DNA of 64,000 bases from an uncultured Lachnospiraceae bacterium (GTDB lineage: Bacteria > Bacillota > Clostridia > Lachnospirales > Lachnospiraceae). The notes below the pieces were generated by a model that saw only the letters and a list, made by a program, of their open reading frames with translations, was not told the origin of the DNA and did no database searches. The position numbers and the translations under genes were made by a program. This document shows, piece by piece, positions 15,581 to 24,845 of this stretch; within the stretch, counting starts at the first letter, position 1, and each line of letters starts with the position of its first letter. The stretch lies in assembly GCA_910579615.1 (NCBI GenBank), contig CAJTUA010000014.1, positions 1 through 64,000 of the forward strand, read 5' to 3'.

Positions 15581-16075
15581 ATGACAATCAATATTGAGAA
15601 TGAAACGCAAATTTCGGCAGGCATTGCCTGTGAAGAAATCATAAACCTTGTTGTAAATGCTGCGCTGGATTATGAGAAATGCCCTTATGAGGCAGAAGTG
15701 GACATACTTCTTACGGACAATGCGTCCATCTGCGAGATTAACCGGGAAAACCGCGGAATTGACGCGCCGACGGATGTGCTTTCCTTTCCGGCCACGCAGT
15801 ACAGCCGCCCGGCGGCATTTGAGGAGCTCAATCAGCAGCCCGGCTGTTTCCACCCGGAAACGGGTGAACTGCTGCTTGGGGATATCGTCGTTTCCCTAGA
15901 GCGCGTGATATCGCAGGCGGAGGAATACGGGCATTCAAGGGAGCGAGAGCTTGGGTTTTTAATTGCGCACAGTATGCTCCACCTTTTTGGCTACGACCAT
16001 ATGCAGCAGCAGGAGCGTGAAACCATGGAGAGAAAGCAGAGGGAAATTTTGGAAGGAATCGGGTTGAAAAGATGA
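15581..16075 (+). CDS. ybeY: Endoribonuclease YbeY (rRNA maturation factor)
   Basis: 164 residues, ATG 15581 after GAAGGGGGAG. The UPF0054 zinc motif is intact: H130-SML-H134-LFGYD-H140, in which three histidines bind zinc. Earlier segments (ILLTDNASICEINRENRG and APTDVLSFP) are diagnostic. YbeY is a metal-dependent RNase that helps process 16S rRNA and in ribosome quality control. It follows the phoH block with a 34-base gap and its stop overlaps the next gene's start (ATGA), so it belongs to the same operon. Length is normal. Confidence 0.95.
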   Translation: MTINIENETQISAGIACEEIINLVVNAALDYEKCPYEAEVDILLTDNASICEINRENRGIDAPTDVLSFPATQYSRPAAFEELNQQPGCFHPETGELLLGDIVVSLERVISQAEEYGHSRERELGFLIAHSMLHLFGYDHMQQQERETMERKQREILEGIGLKR

Positions 16076-17226
16076 GAGGAAAGAAACGGAAATTTTTTGT
16101 GCTCCTGTGTGCACTGCTTTGCATCTGTGCGGGTGCGGGCTGCGGGAAAAAGAAAGATTCGGTGGATATGGAGGGAATCCCGGTTCTGCCATTAGGACCG
16201 ACACTGACGCCAACGCCGACCCTGTCCCCAACGCCGACTCCGACACCGACACCAACCCCGGACCCGTATGAGGGGAAAAAGCAGAGCATGCTGACCGGAA
16301 CCTGGATACCGGAGGAAGAGGTGGAGCACCGCCCTTATGCGGTGATGTTAAACAATATCAAGGCGGCAAGCCCGCAGAGCGGAATCGGGCAGGCGGATAT
16401 CGTGTACGAAGCATTAACGGAGGCGGGAATCACAAGATTTCTGGCGATTTTTTCCGAGATTGGAGAGGACACGCCCGCGGCAGAACGGCTTGGCTCGGTG
16501 CGCAGCGCAAGGCATTATTTTGTGAGCTTTGCGGACGAGTATGACGCGATTTTCATCCATTTCGGGGAGACAAGCTATGCGAAGAGGAAGATGGAAAAGC
16601 TTGGGATTGACCATATTACCGGCATGTATGGGGCAGGCGTGGCAAGCTTTTACCGCGATAATACCATCAAAGCGCCACACAATGCATTCGCCTCGTTAAA
16701 AGGCATCCTTACCGGGATAAACCGGGCGGGCTTCCGCACGGAATATGAGGAGGGGTACGAGCCGCATTTCCGTTTTTATGCGGAGGATACAAGCCTTTTG
16801 GATGCGCAGGGCGCGGTGGCGGCAGAACAATTAACACTTGGCTTTTCTACGTACATGGCACCGTATTTTCTCTATGATAAGCAGGAGGGGCTGTATGCGC
16901 GCTACCAGTTTGACGGGGAACATATTGATTACAATACAGGGGAACAGCTGAAATTCAAGAATGTAATCATCCAGCTTGTGGATGAATGGAATATTGACAA
17001 GAACGGCTACCAGACCATGGACATCGAGGATGCGCAGGGAACCGGGTACTATATCACGAACGGTGTGTGTGTGCCGGTCACCTGGACAAAGAAGGAAAGC
17101 ACACGCTTTATGCGCTACTATGATAAAAACGGAGAGGAACTTACGATCAATCCGGGGAAAACCTACATTGCCGTATTTCCGCAGAACCGTGAAAAATATA
17201 TTACGATTGGGCAGGAAGGGCAGTAG
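16072..17226 (+). CDS. DUF3048 lipoprotein (YerB-like)
   Basis: 384 residues. The lipoprotein signal (KFFVLLCALLCICAGAGCG) ends in the lipobox GAGC. A Thr-Pro repeat linker covers about residues 43-63 and probably spans the cell wall. The rest matches the DUF3048 family (RPYAVMLNNIKAASPQSGIG, ADIVYEALTEAGITRFLAIF, ERLGSVRSARHYFVSFA), whose Bacillus member is YerB. Function is not established; the protein should be anchored on the outer face of the membrane. It overlaps ybeY by four bases. The repeat of CCGAC-type units in the linker is the only low-complexity DNA in this block. Confidence 0.85.
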   Translation: MRGKKRKFFVLLCALLCICAGAGCGKKKDSVDMEGIPVLPLGPTLTPTPTLSPTPTPTPTPTPDPYEGKKQSMLTGTWIPEEEVEHRPYAVMLNNIKAASPQSGIGQADIVYEALTEAGITRFLAIFSEIGEDTPAAERLGSVRSARHYFVSFADEYDAIFIHFGETSYAKRKMEKLGIDHITGMYGAGVASFYRDNTIKAPHNAFASLKGILTGINRAGFRTEYEEGYEPHFRFYAEDTSLLDAQGAVAAEQLTLGFSTYMAPYFLYDKQEGLYARYQFDGEHIDYNTGEQLKFKNVIIQLVDEWNIDKNGYQTMDIEDAQGTGYYITNGVCVPVTWTKKESTRFMRYYDKNGEELTINPGKTYIAVFPQNREKYITIGQEGQ

Positions 17227-17231
17227 TACGA

Positions 17232-18854
17232 ATGGGAAAGTCGAAAAAAAATAATTACCTGATCCAGGGGAGCATTTTAGCGGTTTCTTCCATCGTTTCC
17301 CGCTTTATCGGAATGCTTTACCGGATACCGCTGACCAATATTGTGGGGGATACGGGCATGGGCTATTACAGCTCGGCGTATGAGCTGTACAACTTAGCGC
17401 TGATTCTTTCTTCCTACAGCATCCCAACCGCCGTCTCAAAGCTCGTGAGCAGCATGGAATCAAAAAAGCAGTACCGCAATGCGCATAAGGTGTTTTTGTG
17501 CGCGTTAAAGCTTTCCGCCGCGGTCGGGCTTTTGATGAGTATTTTTGTCTATGCGTTCGCAGGGACGTGGGCGGCGCTCGTAAAGAGCGCCCCGGTGGCG
17601 GTTCCGCTGCGCGTCCTTGCCCCGACCATATTTGTATTCGCAGTCATGGGCGTTTTCCGGGGATATTTCCAGGGCAAGCATACAATGGTGCCGACCGCCT
17701 TCTCGCAGCTGATTGAACAGGTGGTCAATGCCTTTGTCAGTGTCTATGCCGCATACCGGCTGATGCAGATACACAATGCTTCCGTGGATATGGAGGCATA
17801 TGGCGCGGCGGGCGGAACATTTGGTTCGTTTGCAGGGGCGGTTTTTGGCCTGCTCACGCTGCTTTTTGTGTATGCAATCAACCACGGCTATATCCGAAAA
17901 AAAGTGCGCAAGGACCGGGTGGGGGATGAGCGGAGCACGGCAGGGATTCTGCGTCTGATTGTTCTTACGGTCATCCCGATTATTTTGAGCCAGACAATTT
18001 ACCAGCTGAGCGGAACGGTGGACAATACGGTGTTCGGTCAGATTATGGACGCGCAGCGGAATGAGGAAACTTCGTTTCTGTGGGGGATTTACTCAAACAA
18101 ATACCGGATGCTGACCAACCTTCCGGTGGCGGTTGCCACAGCGCTTGGCGCTTCGATTGTCCCGGCGCTCGCGAATACCTACGCCGTCGGCGATGATGAC
18201 GGTGTGCGGGAAAAAATCGCTTCCTCCGTCAAATTCAATATGCTGATTGCGATTCCGGCCGCGGTTGGGATGGGTGTGTTGGCGGAGCCAATCATTCGCC
18301 TGCTGTTTCCGAGCACGGAGATTGAGCTGAGCGCGAGGCTTTTACAGTTTGGTTCAATCGCGATTGTATTTTTTGCTTACTCCACCATCACGAACGGGGT
18401 TTTGCAGGGGATTGACCAGATGCGCCTCCCGGTCATCCATGCGGCGCTTTCCTTAGGGGTGCATGTGGCGGTGCTTTTTTTGCTGCTATGGGTGTTTCGG
18501 ATGGGGGCATATGGGCTTGTGATTGGCAATGTCACCTATGCGCTCGGTGTCTGTGTGCTCAACTGGATGGGAATCGGCAAACACGCAAATTACCGCCAGG
18601 AGGTGCGGACAACCTTTGTGATGCCTTCCCTGTGTGCGGCAATTATGGGGGCAGTTGCCTACATCACATACCACGGTATGTACAGCGTGCTGCCAAAAAA
18701 CATGACGGCGCTGATTGTAGCGATTGTGGCTGCGCTGTTGTGCTATGCGTGTCTGCTGGTTGTTACAAGGACGGTTTCCGAGCAGGAGCTTTTGGGGTTC
18801 CCAAAGGGCAGGATGCTTGTAAGGGTTTTGAAGAAAATCCACCTGCTTTCATGA
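17232..18854 (+). CDS. Polysaccharide/lipid flippase, SpoVB family (MATE/MVF superfamily)
   Basis: 540 residues, strongly hydrophobic with about 14 membrane segments. The start GSILAVSSIVSRFIGMLYRI and the motif NIVGDTGMGYYSSAYELYNL are typical of SpoVB/YtgP-type proteins in the MOP flippase superfamily, which move lipid-linked precursors (peptidoglycan or polysaccharide) across the membrane. SpoVB acts in spore cortex formation, while YtgP relatives act in vegetative cells; I cannot separate these from sequence. ATG 17232 follows the previous stop by five bases with GGAAGGGCAG upstream, so it belongs to the same operon. Length is normal. Confidence 0.85.
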   Translation: MGKSKKNNYLIQGSILAVSSIVSRFIGMLYRIPLTNIVGDTGMGYYSSAYELYNLALILSSYSIPTAVSKLVSSMESKKQYRNAHKVFLCALKLSAAVGLLMSIFVYAFAGTWAALVKSAPVAVPLRVLAPTIFVFAVMGVFRGYFQGKHTMVPTAFSQLIEQVVNAFVSVYAAYRLMQIHNASVDMEAYGAAGGTFGSFAGAVFGLLTLLFVYAINHGYIRKKVRKDRVGDERSTAGILRLIVLTVIPIILSQTIYQLSGTVDNTVFGQIMDAQRNEETSFLWGIYSNKYRMLTNLPVAVATALGASIVPALANTYAVGDDDGVREKIASSVKFNMLIAIPAAVGMGVLAEPIIRLLFPSTEIELSARLLQFGSIAIVFFAYSTITNGVLQGIDQMRLPVIHAALSLGVHVAVLFLLLWVFRMGAYGLVIGNVTYALGVCVLNWMGIGKHANYRQEVRTTFVMPSLCAAIMGAVAYITYHGMYSVLPKNMTALIVAIVAALLCYACLLVVTRTVSEQELLGFPKGRMLVRVLKKIHLLS

Positions 18855-18976
18855 AGAAGGGGCGATGCCTGAAAAGTTTTTTGCGCCGTGGCATTTTCGG
18901 AAGAAGTGCGGTCGGCGTGGTATAAAGTAAAGATTTCCTGTCCATACTTTTAGCAAAAGCGATAAAGGAGGACGGG

Positions 18977-19741
18977 ATGAAACGCGTTATTCGATATGTT
19001 TCTTTTGTGTTGGCGCTTGGTGTGATGTTTTCCGCCTGCTATTATTTCAGCTACCGCAGTGCGTTAAAAAAGCTCCGCCACATGGAAAACCAGCAGAGCA
19101 TGAACGCGCTCTTTGATGAGCAGATGCGTTTTGCGGAGCGTATGTTTGCCAATCTGACGGGCAGCATGCTGGCGGATGCCGGGGCAGATACCCCGGTTCA
19201 GGCGACGGTGGAACCGGATGAAAACCCGGAAAATCCGGCGGAAGGTGATATGGCGGGGGAGGATGAATGGGCGGTCGAGGCAAACCGGATAGAACCGGAA
19301 CGCATCTTTTCCGGTACAAAAATCGTCTCGGAAACCTATGACACGGTGACAGGGGTGTTCACCATGCAGGAAATCATGCCGGATTCGGCGATGATTGGGA
19401 TGACGAGGGAGGAATTGTCCGCATACCTTGCCGATGAATTGGAAAATATGCCGCTGTCCGAGTATGAGAAAGGGCTTCTTTCGAATGAACTGATTACGTT
19501 CTCGAAAGAGAAGGTAATCCTGCGGAAAACTTATGACCCGGGCAGGGTGGATTTTTTGTATTATATTGCAGTGAAGAACGGGGAGATTATTGTGTACCAC
19601 AGTGACCAGAAGACGGTGTACGAATACACGGGGATTTCGGCGCTTGGGTTAGCGGAGGAAGAACGCCTTGCACTGCTGGAGGGAATCCGGGTGAAGACGG
19701 CGGAGGAGCTGTTTTCGCTGTTGGAGAGTTATTCAAGTTAA
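18977..19741 (+). CDS. Membrane-anchored protein with BofC-like C-terminal domain
   Basis: 254 residues from ATG 18977 after AAAGGAGGACGGG. One N-terminal membrane helix (YVSFVLALGVMFSACYYF) precedes a coiled, acidic, Pro/Glu-rich linker (to about residue 110) and a C-terminal alpha/beta part. The end (LYYIAVKNGEIIVYH, then GISALGLAEEERLALLEGI and TAEELFSLLESYSS) resembles the C-terminal domain of BofC, the forespore-side regulator of SpoIVB signalling. The match is by eye and weak in the middle of the protein. The gene stands alone, with about 120 bases upstream that contain a good ribosome binding site and no clear terminator. An extracytoplasmic regulatory role is inferred. Confidence 0.45.
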   Translation: MKRVIRYVSFVLALGVMFSACYYFSYRSALKKLRHMENQQSMNALFDEQMRFAERMFANLTGSMLADAGADTPVQATVEPDENPENPAEGDMAGEDEWAVEANRIEPERIFSGTKIVSETYDTVTGVFTMQEIMPDSAMIGMTREELSAYLADELENMPLSEYEKGLLSNELITFSKEKVILRKTYDPGRVDFLYYIAVKNGEIIVYHSDQKTVYEYTGISALGLAEEERLALLEGIRVKTAEELFSLLESYSS

Positions 19742-19786
19742 GGGATGGTAAGGCGGATGCGGAACAAAAAACAGGGGTGAGATGCC

Positions 19787-21226
19787 GTGGAAACAGAAAA
19801 AAAACATGAAGTAATTATTGTCGGCGCGGGGGCGGCAGGGATGATAGCGGCGGTTGCCTTAGCGCAGCAAGGGGTGGATGTCGCGCTTTTGGAGGCAAAC
19901 GATGTTCCGGGCAAGAAAATACTGGCGACAGGGAACGGAAAATGCAATTTCACCAATACCTTCCAGAGTGAACAATGCTACCGCGGGCAGCAGCCGGGGG
20001 CGGCGATGGAGCTTTTAAAACGATATGATGTTGCGTATGTGCTCCGCTTTTTTGAGGGGCTTGGCATTCTTGCAAAGCAGCGGGAAGGCTACTGGTACCC
20101 GAATTCCGAGCAGGCTGCCTCCGTGCGGGAAGCATTTGCGCTCCGGCTTTTTGAGCTTTCCGTGCCAATCTGTGTGAACACGCATGTGGACCAGATACGC
20201 AAAGAAAAAAATTTCATAATCAAAGCTTCCTGCCGCGAGAAGCTCTCCGATGGGAGGAAGACATCCGGGAAGACGTCCGGGAAAAAAACAGGGAAGCCGT
20301 TGTTTTCGCAGAGCCGTGAGGTCTGTTTTGAGGCGGAGTATGTTGTGCTTGCAACGGGTGGCTGCGCCGGGAATGTCAGCGGGGCGGATGGCTCGGGCTA
20401 TGCTTTGGCAGAGAGCCTTGGCCACCGGGTCGTTTTGCCGGTTCCGGCGCTTGTGCAGTTAAAAATCGGAGGGCAGGCGCATTCTGCAAAACAGGCGTGG
20501 ACACAGGCGGATGCCGGGCGTGAAAAAAGGGCATGGCAGGCGCTTGCGGGCGTGCGCACACATGCGAAGCTGTCGCTTTGTATCGAAGATGTGGACGGAA
20601 CAAGGCAGGAGCATAGCGAGCGCGGGGAAATCCTTTTTACGGATTACGGGCTTTCGGGGATTCCGACCATGCAGTTAAGCCGTTTTGCGGCAAGGAAGCT
20701 TGCGGCTTGGGGACAGGCAAAAAAGGCGCAGTGCGGGAAAATCGAAGTTTTACTTGACTTTTTCCCGGATACATCGGAAAATGATTTGCAGCGGATGCTC
20801 GTTTCCCGTTTTCAGACTTTTCCGGGGCGCACGGCGCGCGATGCCTTAATCGGGCTGCTGCCGTCAAAGTTAAATGCGGCACTTCTTGAGAAGGCAGGGC
20901 TTTTGGCGGATATTGCCCCCGCACGGCAGAGCGGGAAGGGAAATGATGAGGCAGCCCGGTGCGCGGAAATGCTCGCGCGGTGCATGAAGCATTTTGCGGC
21001 GCCGGTCTGCGGCACGAACGGTTTTGAAAATGCGCAGGTAACGGCGGGGGGCGTTGCGCTTTGCGAGCTTCATGTACAGACAATGGAATCCAAATTGGTA
21101 GGAGGGCTCTATGCCATCGGGGAGCTTGCTGATATTGACGGAACCTGCGGGGGCTACAACCTGCAATGGGCGTGGATGTCGGGGCTTGCGGCGGCGGAGG
21201 CGATTTGCAGGAGGAAGAAAAAGTGA
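19787..21226 (+). CDS. HI0933/YhiN-family FAD-dependent oxidoreductase
   Basis: 479 residues from GTG 19787 (GGGGTGAGATGCC upstream). The N-terminus has the FAD-binding motif VIIVGAGAAGMIAAVAL followed by NDVPGKKILATGNGKCNFTN, the hallmark of the HI0933-like flavoprotein family (YhiN; related to BaiN). A middle insert is rich in Ser/Lys (GRKTSGKTSGKKTGK). The C-terminal flavin-binding stretch reads GLYAIGELADIDGTCGGYNL. Members are predicted reductases with mostly unknown substrates. The stop overlaps the GTG start of the next flavoprotein gene, so the two are coupled. Confidence 0.85.
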   Translation: METEKKHEVIIVGAGAAGMIAAVALAQQGVDVALLEANDVPGKKILATGNGKCNFTNTFQSEQCYRGQQPGAAMELLKRYDVAYVLRFFEGLGILAKQREGYWYPNSEQAASVREAFALRLFELSVPICVNTHVDQIRKEKNFIIKASCREKLSDGRKTSGKTSGKKTGKPLFSQSREVCFEAEYVVLATGGCAGNVSGADGSGYALAESLGHRVVLPVPALVQLKIGGQAHSAKQAWTQADAGREKRAWQALAGVRTHAKLSLCIEDVDGTRQEHSERGEILFTDYGLSGIPTMQLSRFAARKLAAWGQAKKAQCGKIEVLLDFFPDTSENDLQRMLVSRFQTFPGRTARDALIGLLPSKLNAALLEKAGLLADIAPARQSGKGNDEAARCAEMLARCMKHFAAPVCGTNGFENAQVTAGGVALCELHVQTMESKLVGGLYAIGELADIDGTCGGYNLQWAWMSGLAAAEAICRRKKK

Positions 21227-22893
21227 TTAGGGTCAGCCAGCTTAAAATGCCACTCACGCATACGAAGGATGCGCTTTTTCAGGAGCTTTTGAAGGTAATG
21301 CGGATTTCCGCAGGACGGATTCTTCGCTTTGAGATTTTAAAGCGTTCCCTGGATGCGAGGAGAGCAAAAGACATTCACTATACATATACGCTTGATGTCT
21401 GTATTTCGGATGAGGCGGGATATCTGAAAAAGAACCAGAACCGGAACATCATGCCTTCTACAACTGTAGTATACAAAACAAAAAAACCTGTGGGTGTGCC
21501 GATAAAACAGCGCCCGGTTGTCTGCGGGAGCGGACCGGCGGGGATGTTCTGCGCTTATTTTCTGGCGCAGGAGGGCTACCGCCCCATTGTGCTTGAACGG
21601 GGGGAGGCAGTGGAGCAGCGAAGCCTTACCGTGGAGCGCTTCTGGGCAGGAGGGGAGCTTGACCCGGAGTCGAACGTACAGTTTGGTGAGGGGGGAGCGG
21701 GAACCTTTTCGGACGGGAAACTTGGCACGATGGTAAAGGATACCTACGGGCGCATCCGCAAAGTGCTTGAGATTTTTGTACAGGCAGGGGCACCGGAGGA
21801 AATACTTTACCAGAACAAGCCCCATATCGGAACCGACAGGCTGCGCACGGTAGTCGCCGCGATGCGGGAGCAGATTAAGGCCTGGGGCGGCGAATTTTAT
21901 TTTGGGACAAAGCTCGTGGGGCTTACGTGCAGAAACGGGCAGCTTACAGGCATTGTCTTAAAGAGTGGCACAAGGGAGTGGACCCTTGCCACAGGGCAGC
22001 TTGTGCTTGCCATCGGGCACAGTGCGCGCGATACCTTTGGGATGCTGTCGGCGTGCGGCCTGTCCATGGAGGCAAAACCGTTTGCCGTTGGCGTGCGCGT
22101 GGAGCACGAACAGGAGTTTATCAACCGCGCACAGTACAAGGAGGCGGCAGGACTGTTGAAAGCGGCGGATTACAAGCTGACACATACGGCAGAAAACGGC
22201 AGGGGAGTCTATTCGTTTTGTATGTGCCCGGGCGGCTTTGTTGTCAATGCTTCCTCGGAGCCAGGGCATCTTACTGTAAACGGCATGAGCAACTATGACC
22301 GCGCCGGGAGAAACGCAAACAGCGCATTGGTTGTGACCGTAAAGCCGGAGGATTTTACGGTTTTTCCGCAATTTACCCATGAAGATAAGTCTGCCGGGGC
22401 GGTGGCGGATGCGGCGGGGCGGATGGTTGGGACAGACCCCCTTGCCGGGATTGCGTTTCAGCGGCATTATGAAAAACTTGCATATCAGTCAGGGCAGGGA
22501 AAAATCCCATATCAGCTTTACGGGGATTTGCTTTGTGGGCGTAAAAGCAGCGGGTACGGCAGGATTGTGCCAAGCCATAAAGGGGCGGCGGCACCCGCGG
22601 ATTTAAGGGAATGCCTGCCGGATTTTGTAATCAGGACACTGCTTTGCGGGATGCGGGCGTTTGACCGCACCATCCCGGGCTATGCGGATGAGGAGGCGGT
22701 GTTTTCCGGTGTGGAGATGCGCACATCCTCCCCGGTGCGCATTGTGCGCAACGCGCAATATGAGAGCAGCATTGCCGGGATTTACCCCTGCGGTGAGGGG
22801 GCTGGTTACGCGGGCGGAATCACAAGCGCGGCGGTGGACGGCATCAAGGTGTATGAGGCGATTGCGGCGCGGTATTTGCCGGAATTTTTATAA
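21223..22893 (+). CDS. FAD-dependent dehydrogenase, COG2509 family
   Basis: 556 residues from GTG 21223, four bases overlapping the preceding stop (GTGA) with GCAGGAGGAAG at good spacing; longer starts upstream would run deep inside the neighbour. An N-terminal domain of about 95 residues precedes the FAD motif VVCGSGPAGMFCAYFLAQEG. The block ESNVQFGEGGAGTFSDGKL and the C-terminal GEGAGYAGGITSAAVDGI mark the COG2509 group of uncharacterised flavoproteins. Substrate unknown. Co-translation with the upstream flavoprotein suggests a shared process. Overall length fits the family. Confidence 0.85.
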   Translation: MIRVSQLKMPLTHTKDALFQELLKVMRISAGRILRFEILKRSLDARRAKDIHYTYTLDVCISDEAGYLKKNQNRNIMPSTTVVYKTKKPVGVPIKQRPVVCGSGPAGMFCAYFLAQEGYRPIVLERGEAVEQRSLTVERFWAGGELDPESNVQFGEGGAGTFSDGKLGTMVKDTYGRIRKVLEIFVQAGAPEEILYQNKPHIGTDRLRTVVAAMREQIKAWGGEFYFGTKLVGLTCRNGQLTGIVLKSGTREWTLATGQLVLAIGHSARDTFGMLSACGLSMEAKPFAVGVRVEHEQEFINRAQYKEAAGLLKAADYKLTHTAENGRGVYSFCMCPGGFVVNASSEPGHLTVNGMSNYDRAGRNANSALVVTVKPEDFTVFPQFTHEDKSAGAVADAAGRMVGTDPLAGIAFQRHYEKLAYQSGQGKIPYQLYGDLLCGRKSSGYGRIVPSHKGAAAPADLRECLPDFVIRTLLCGMRAFDRTIPGYADEEAVFSGVEMRTSSPVRIVRNAQYESSIAGIYPCGEGAGYAGGITSAAVDGIKVYEAIAARYLPEFL

Positions 22894-22958
22894 AATTTAT
22901 TGGGAAGGGAAGTCCTGCGGCGCAGAGATTTTTGGATAAGCTGCAGGGGCGTTAATAT

Positions 22959-23825
22959 ATGACAGAGAAAGAATATCGGGATGCGTTGCGGGATAAAAAA
23001 CGGATTGTGGTCAAAATCGGTTCCTCCTCGCTGACGCACATGGAGACAGGAAAAATCAATCTGGATAAGATGGAGCGCCTTGTGCGGGTCCTGACCGACC
23101 TTTCCAACCAGGGAAGGGAGATTATCCTTGTTTCCTCCGGCGCGATTGCGGCGGGAAGAAAAAGCTTACAGATTGAGGAGCGGCCGACGGAAAAATCGGT
23201 AAAGCAGGCGTGCGCGGCGGTTGGGCAGGCAAGGCTGATGATGCTTTACCAGAAATTTTTTGCGGAGTACAACCAGCTTACCGCACAGATTCTGCTGACG
23301 AAATATACAATGATAAACGATATCAGCAGGGAGAATGCGAAGAATACTTTCCGCGAGCTGGCAAGAATGGGGGTTGTTCCGATTGTGAACGAGAATGACA
23401 CGGTATCGACGGACGAAATCGAATTCGGCGACAACGATACGCTCTCCGCGCTTGTGGCGGCGCTTGTGGCGGCGGATATGCTGATTCTCCTCTCGGATAT
23501 CGACGGGCTTTATACCGACGACCCGCGGAAAAATGAACATGCGGAGCTGGTTTCCCTTGTGCCCGCGGTGACAGAGGAGATTCTTTCGATGGGAAAGGGC
23601 GCGGGAAGCAGTGTCGGAACCGGAGGAATGTCTACAAAGATTACGGCGGCGCGCATTGCCGCCGGGTGCGGTGCCGACATGGTCATCGCGAACGGGGAGG
23701 ATGTCGGTGTCATTCGCCGGATCATGGATGGGGAGAAGGTCGGAACCCTTTTCCTTGCACATAAGGAGGAGGGATTCCGTCTGGAAGATTATCTGTATAC
23801 AAAGCAGTATCCAGGGGCGGTGTGA
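22959..23825 (+). CDS. proB: Glutamate 5-kinase
   Basis: 288 residues. The amino acid kinase fold is clear: RIVVKIGSSSLTH at the start, LVSSGAIAAGRKSL, VPIVNENDTVSTDEIEFGDN and LLSDIDGLYTDDPR, and the lysine-bearing GTGGMSTKITAARIA. It phosphorylates glutamate to gamma-glutamyl phosphate, the first committed step to proline. The C-terminal PUA domain of E. coli ProB is absent, as in several Gram-positive enzymes. proA lies 1 kb downstream on the same strand with two unrelated genes between, so the proBA pair is split but may be co-transcribed. The stop overlaps a spurious frame; the next real gene starts at 23918. Confidence 0.95.
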   Translation: MTEKEYRDALRDKKRIVVKIGSSSLTHMETGKINLDKMERLVRVLTDLSNQGREIILVSSGAIAAGRKSLQIEERPTEKSVKQACAAVGQARLMMLYQKFFAEYNQLTAQILLTKYTMINDISRENAKNTFRELARMGVVPIVNENDTVSTDEIEFGDNDTLSALVAALVAADMLILLSDIDGLYTDDPRKNEHAELVSLVPAVTEEILSMGKGAGSSVGTGGMSTKITAARIAAGCGADMVIANGEDVGVIRRIMDGEKVGTLFLAHKEEGFRLEDYLYTKQYPGAV

Positions 23826-23917
23826 AACGGGGCTTAGGGCTGTGTAAGGCATTCCGGGAATCCTCCCCTTTGCATCCGTTTATGGCAGGTTTGCAAGGAA
23901 AAGAAAAGAGGTTTGGT

Positions 23918-24121
23918 ATGAACGAAGAAAAAATCAGGCGCATCAACGCGCTCTATCATAAATCGCAGAACGGCGGGCTGACGGAGGAGGAAAAAGCGGA
24001 ACAGAAGCTTCTGCGTGAGGAATATATCGCGGCGATACGGGCGGATTTGCGCTCGACCCTGAATCATGTTTCCATCGTGGAGCCGGACGGAAGCATTACG
24101 TCGCTCTCGAAGGAAAATTGA
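23918..24121 (+). CDS. DUF896 family protein (YnzC-like)
   Basis: 67 residues from ATG 23918, with AAAAGAGG at good spacing; longer versions start inside sequence without a site. MNEEKIRRINALYHKSQNGG and LTEEEKAEQKLLREEYIAAI give the DUF896 helical hairpin, ending in HVSIVEPDG. Bacillus relatives include YnzC and YlaC-type small cytoplasmic proteins; function is not settled. It lies between proB and the 5-formyl-THF cyclo-ligase gene on the same strand, with gaps under 100 bases on both sides. Length is normal. Confidence 0.85.
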   Translation: MNEEKIRRINALYHKSQNGGLTEEEKAEQKLLREEYIAAIRADLRSTLNHVSIVEPDGSITSLSKEN

Positions 24122-24154
24122 TGGAAAAATGAAGGGAATGGGGGTGGGGCAGGT

Positions 24155-24826
24155 ATGGAAAAAAACACGGCAGCAGATAAGGCATTGCAGAAGAAGATGG
24201 CGCAGGAAAAGGACGCGCTGCGCATTGAGATGAAGCGGCTGAGGCGCGCACTGACACAGGCGGAGCAGGAAGCGATAAGCGCGGCGGTAAAAGAGCAGAT
24301 TTTTTCGATGCCGGAGTTTGCAAGGTGCCAGATATTTTTCACCTATCTTTCATACGGGAAGGAGCTTTGCACGCACGAGCTGACAAAACAGGCAATAAAA
24401 GCCGGAAAGCTTGTTGCCGCGCCAAAGGTTACCGGTGACGGGAGGATGGTTTTTTACCAGGTGGAATCTCTTTTGGATTGTGCACCGGGCGCATTTGGCA
24501 TTTTGGAGCCGCGGGGAGGCAGGGAGCTGGCACCAAAGATGGGGGATAGTTTTTTGCTTTTGCCCGGGCTTGCCTTTACACGCACAGGAAAGCGCTTAGG
24601 CTACGGCGGCGGTTACTATGACCGCTATGTCAGTGCGAACCCGCAGGCGTTTCTGGCGGCACCATCCTATCCATTTGCGGTTTTGGAGGATCTGCCGGGC
24701 GAGGCACATGACATCCGGGCGGACGCGCTTGTGCTTGCGCAGGAGATTGTCTATGTGCATAGGGGGATGGCGCGCGAACCTGCAGAACATAATGAATCAA
24801 TGACGATACGCCAATATTTGGAGTGA
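24155..24826 (+). CDS. 5-formyltetrahydrofolate cyclo-ligase
   Basis: 223 residues from ATG 24155 (GGGGCAGGT upstream). The protein has a basic N-terminal helix (KDALRIEMKRLRRALT), a phosphate-binding region, and the signature KRLGYGGGYYDRY near residue 150. The enzyme uses ATP to convert 5-formyl-THF to 5,10-methenyl-THF, salvaging the storage folate. The C-terminal tail past about residue 200 (PAEHNESMTIRQYLE) is family-atypical and probably flexible. It lies in the proB-proA cluster, with proA starting 19 bases later. Function call is firm on the signature; regulation not visible. Confidence 0.9.
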   Translation: MEKNTAADKALQKKMAQEKDALRIEMKRLRRALTQAEQEAISAAVKEQIFSMPEFARCQIFFTYLSYGKELCTHELTKQAIKAGKLVAAPKVTGDGRMVFYQVESLLDCAPGAFGILEPRGGRELAPKMGDSFLLLPGLAFTRTGKRLGYGGGYYDRYVSANPQAFLAAPSYPFAVLEDLPGEAHDIRADALVLAQEIVYVHRGMAREPAEHNESMTIRQYLE

Positions 24827-24845
24827 AAGCAGAAAGGAAGCCAGT

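Noticed and set aside
16192..16262. Short tandem repeats considered as a CRISPR or VNTR regulatory repeat
   Set aside because: They encode the Thr-Pro linker of the DUF3048 lipoprotein in frame; there are no spacers. No CRISPR array was seen anywhere in the window.
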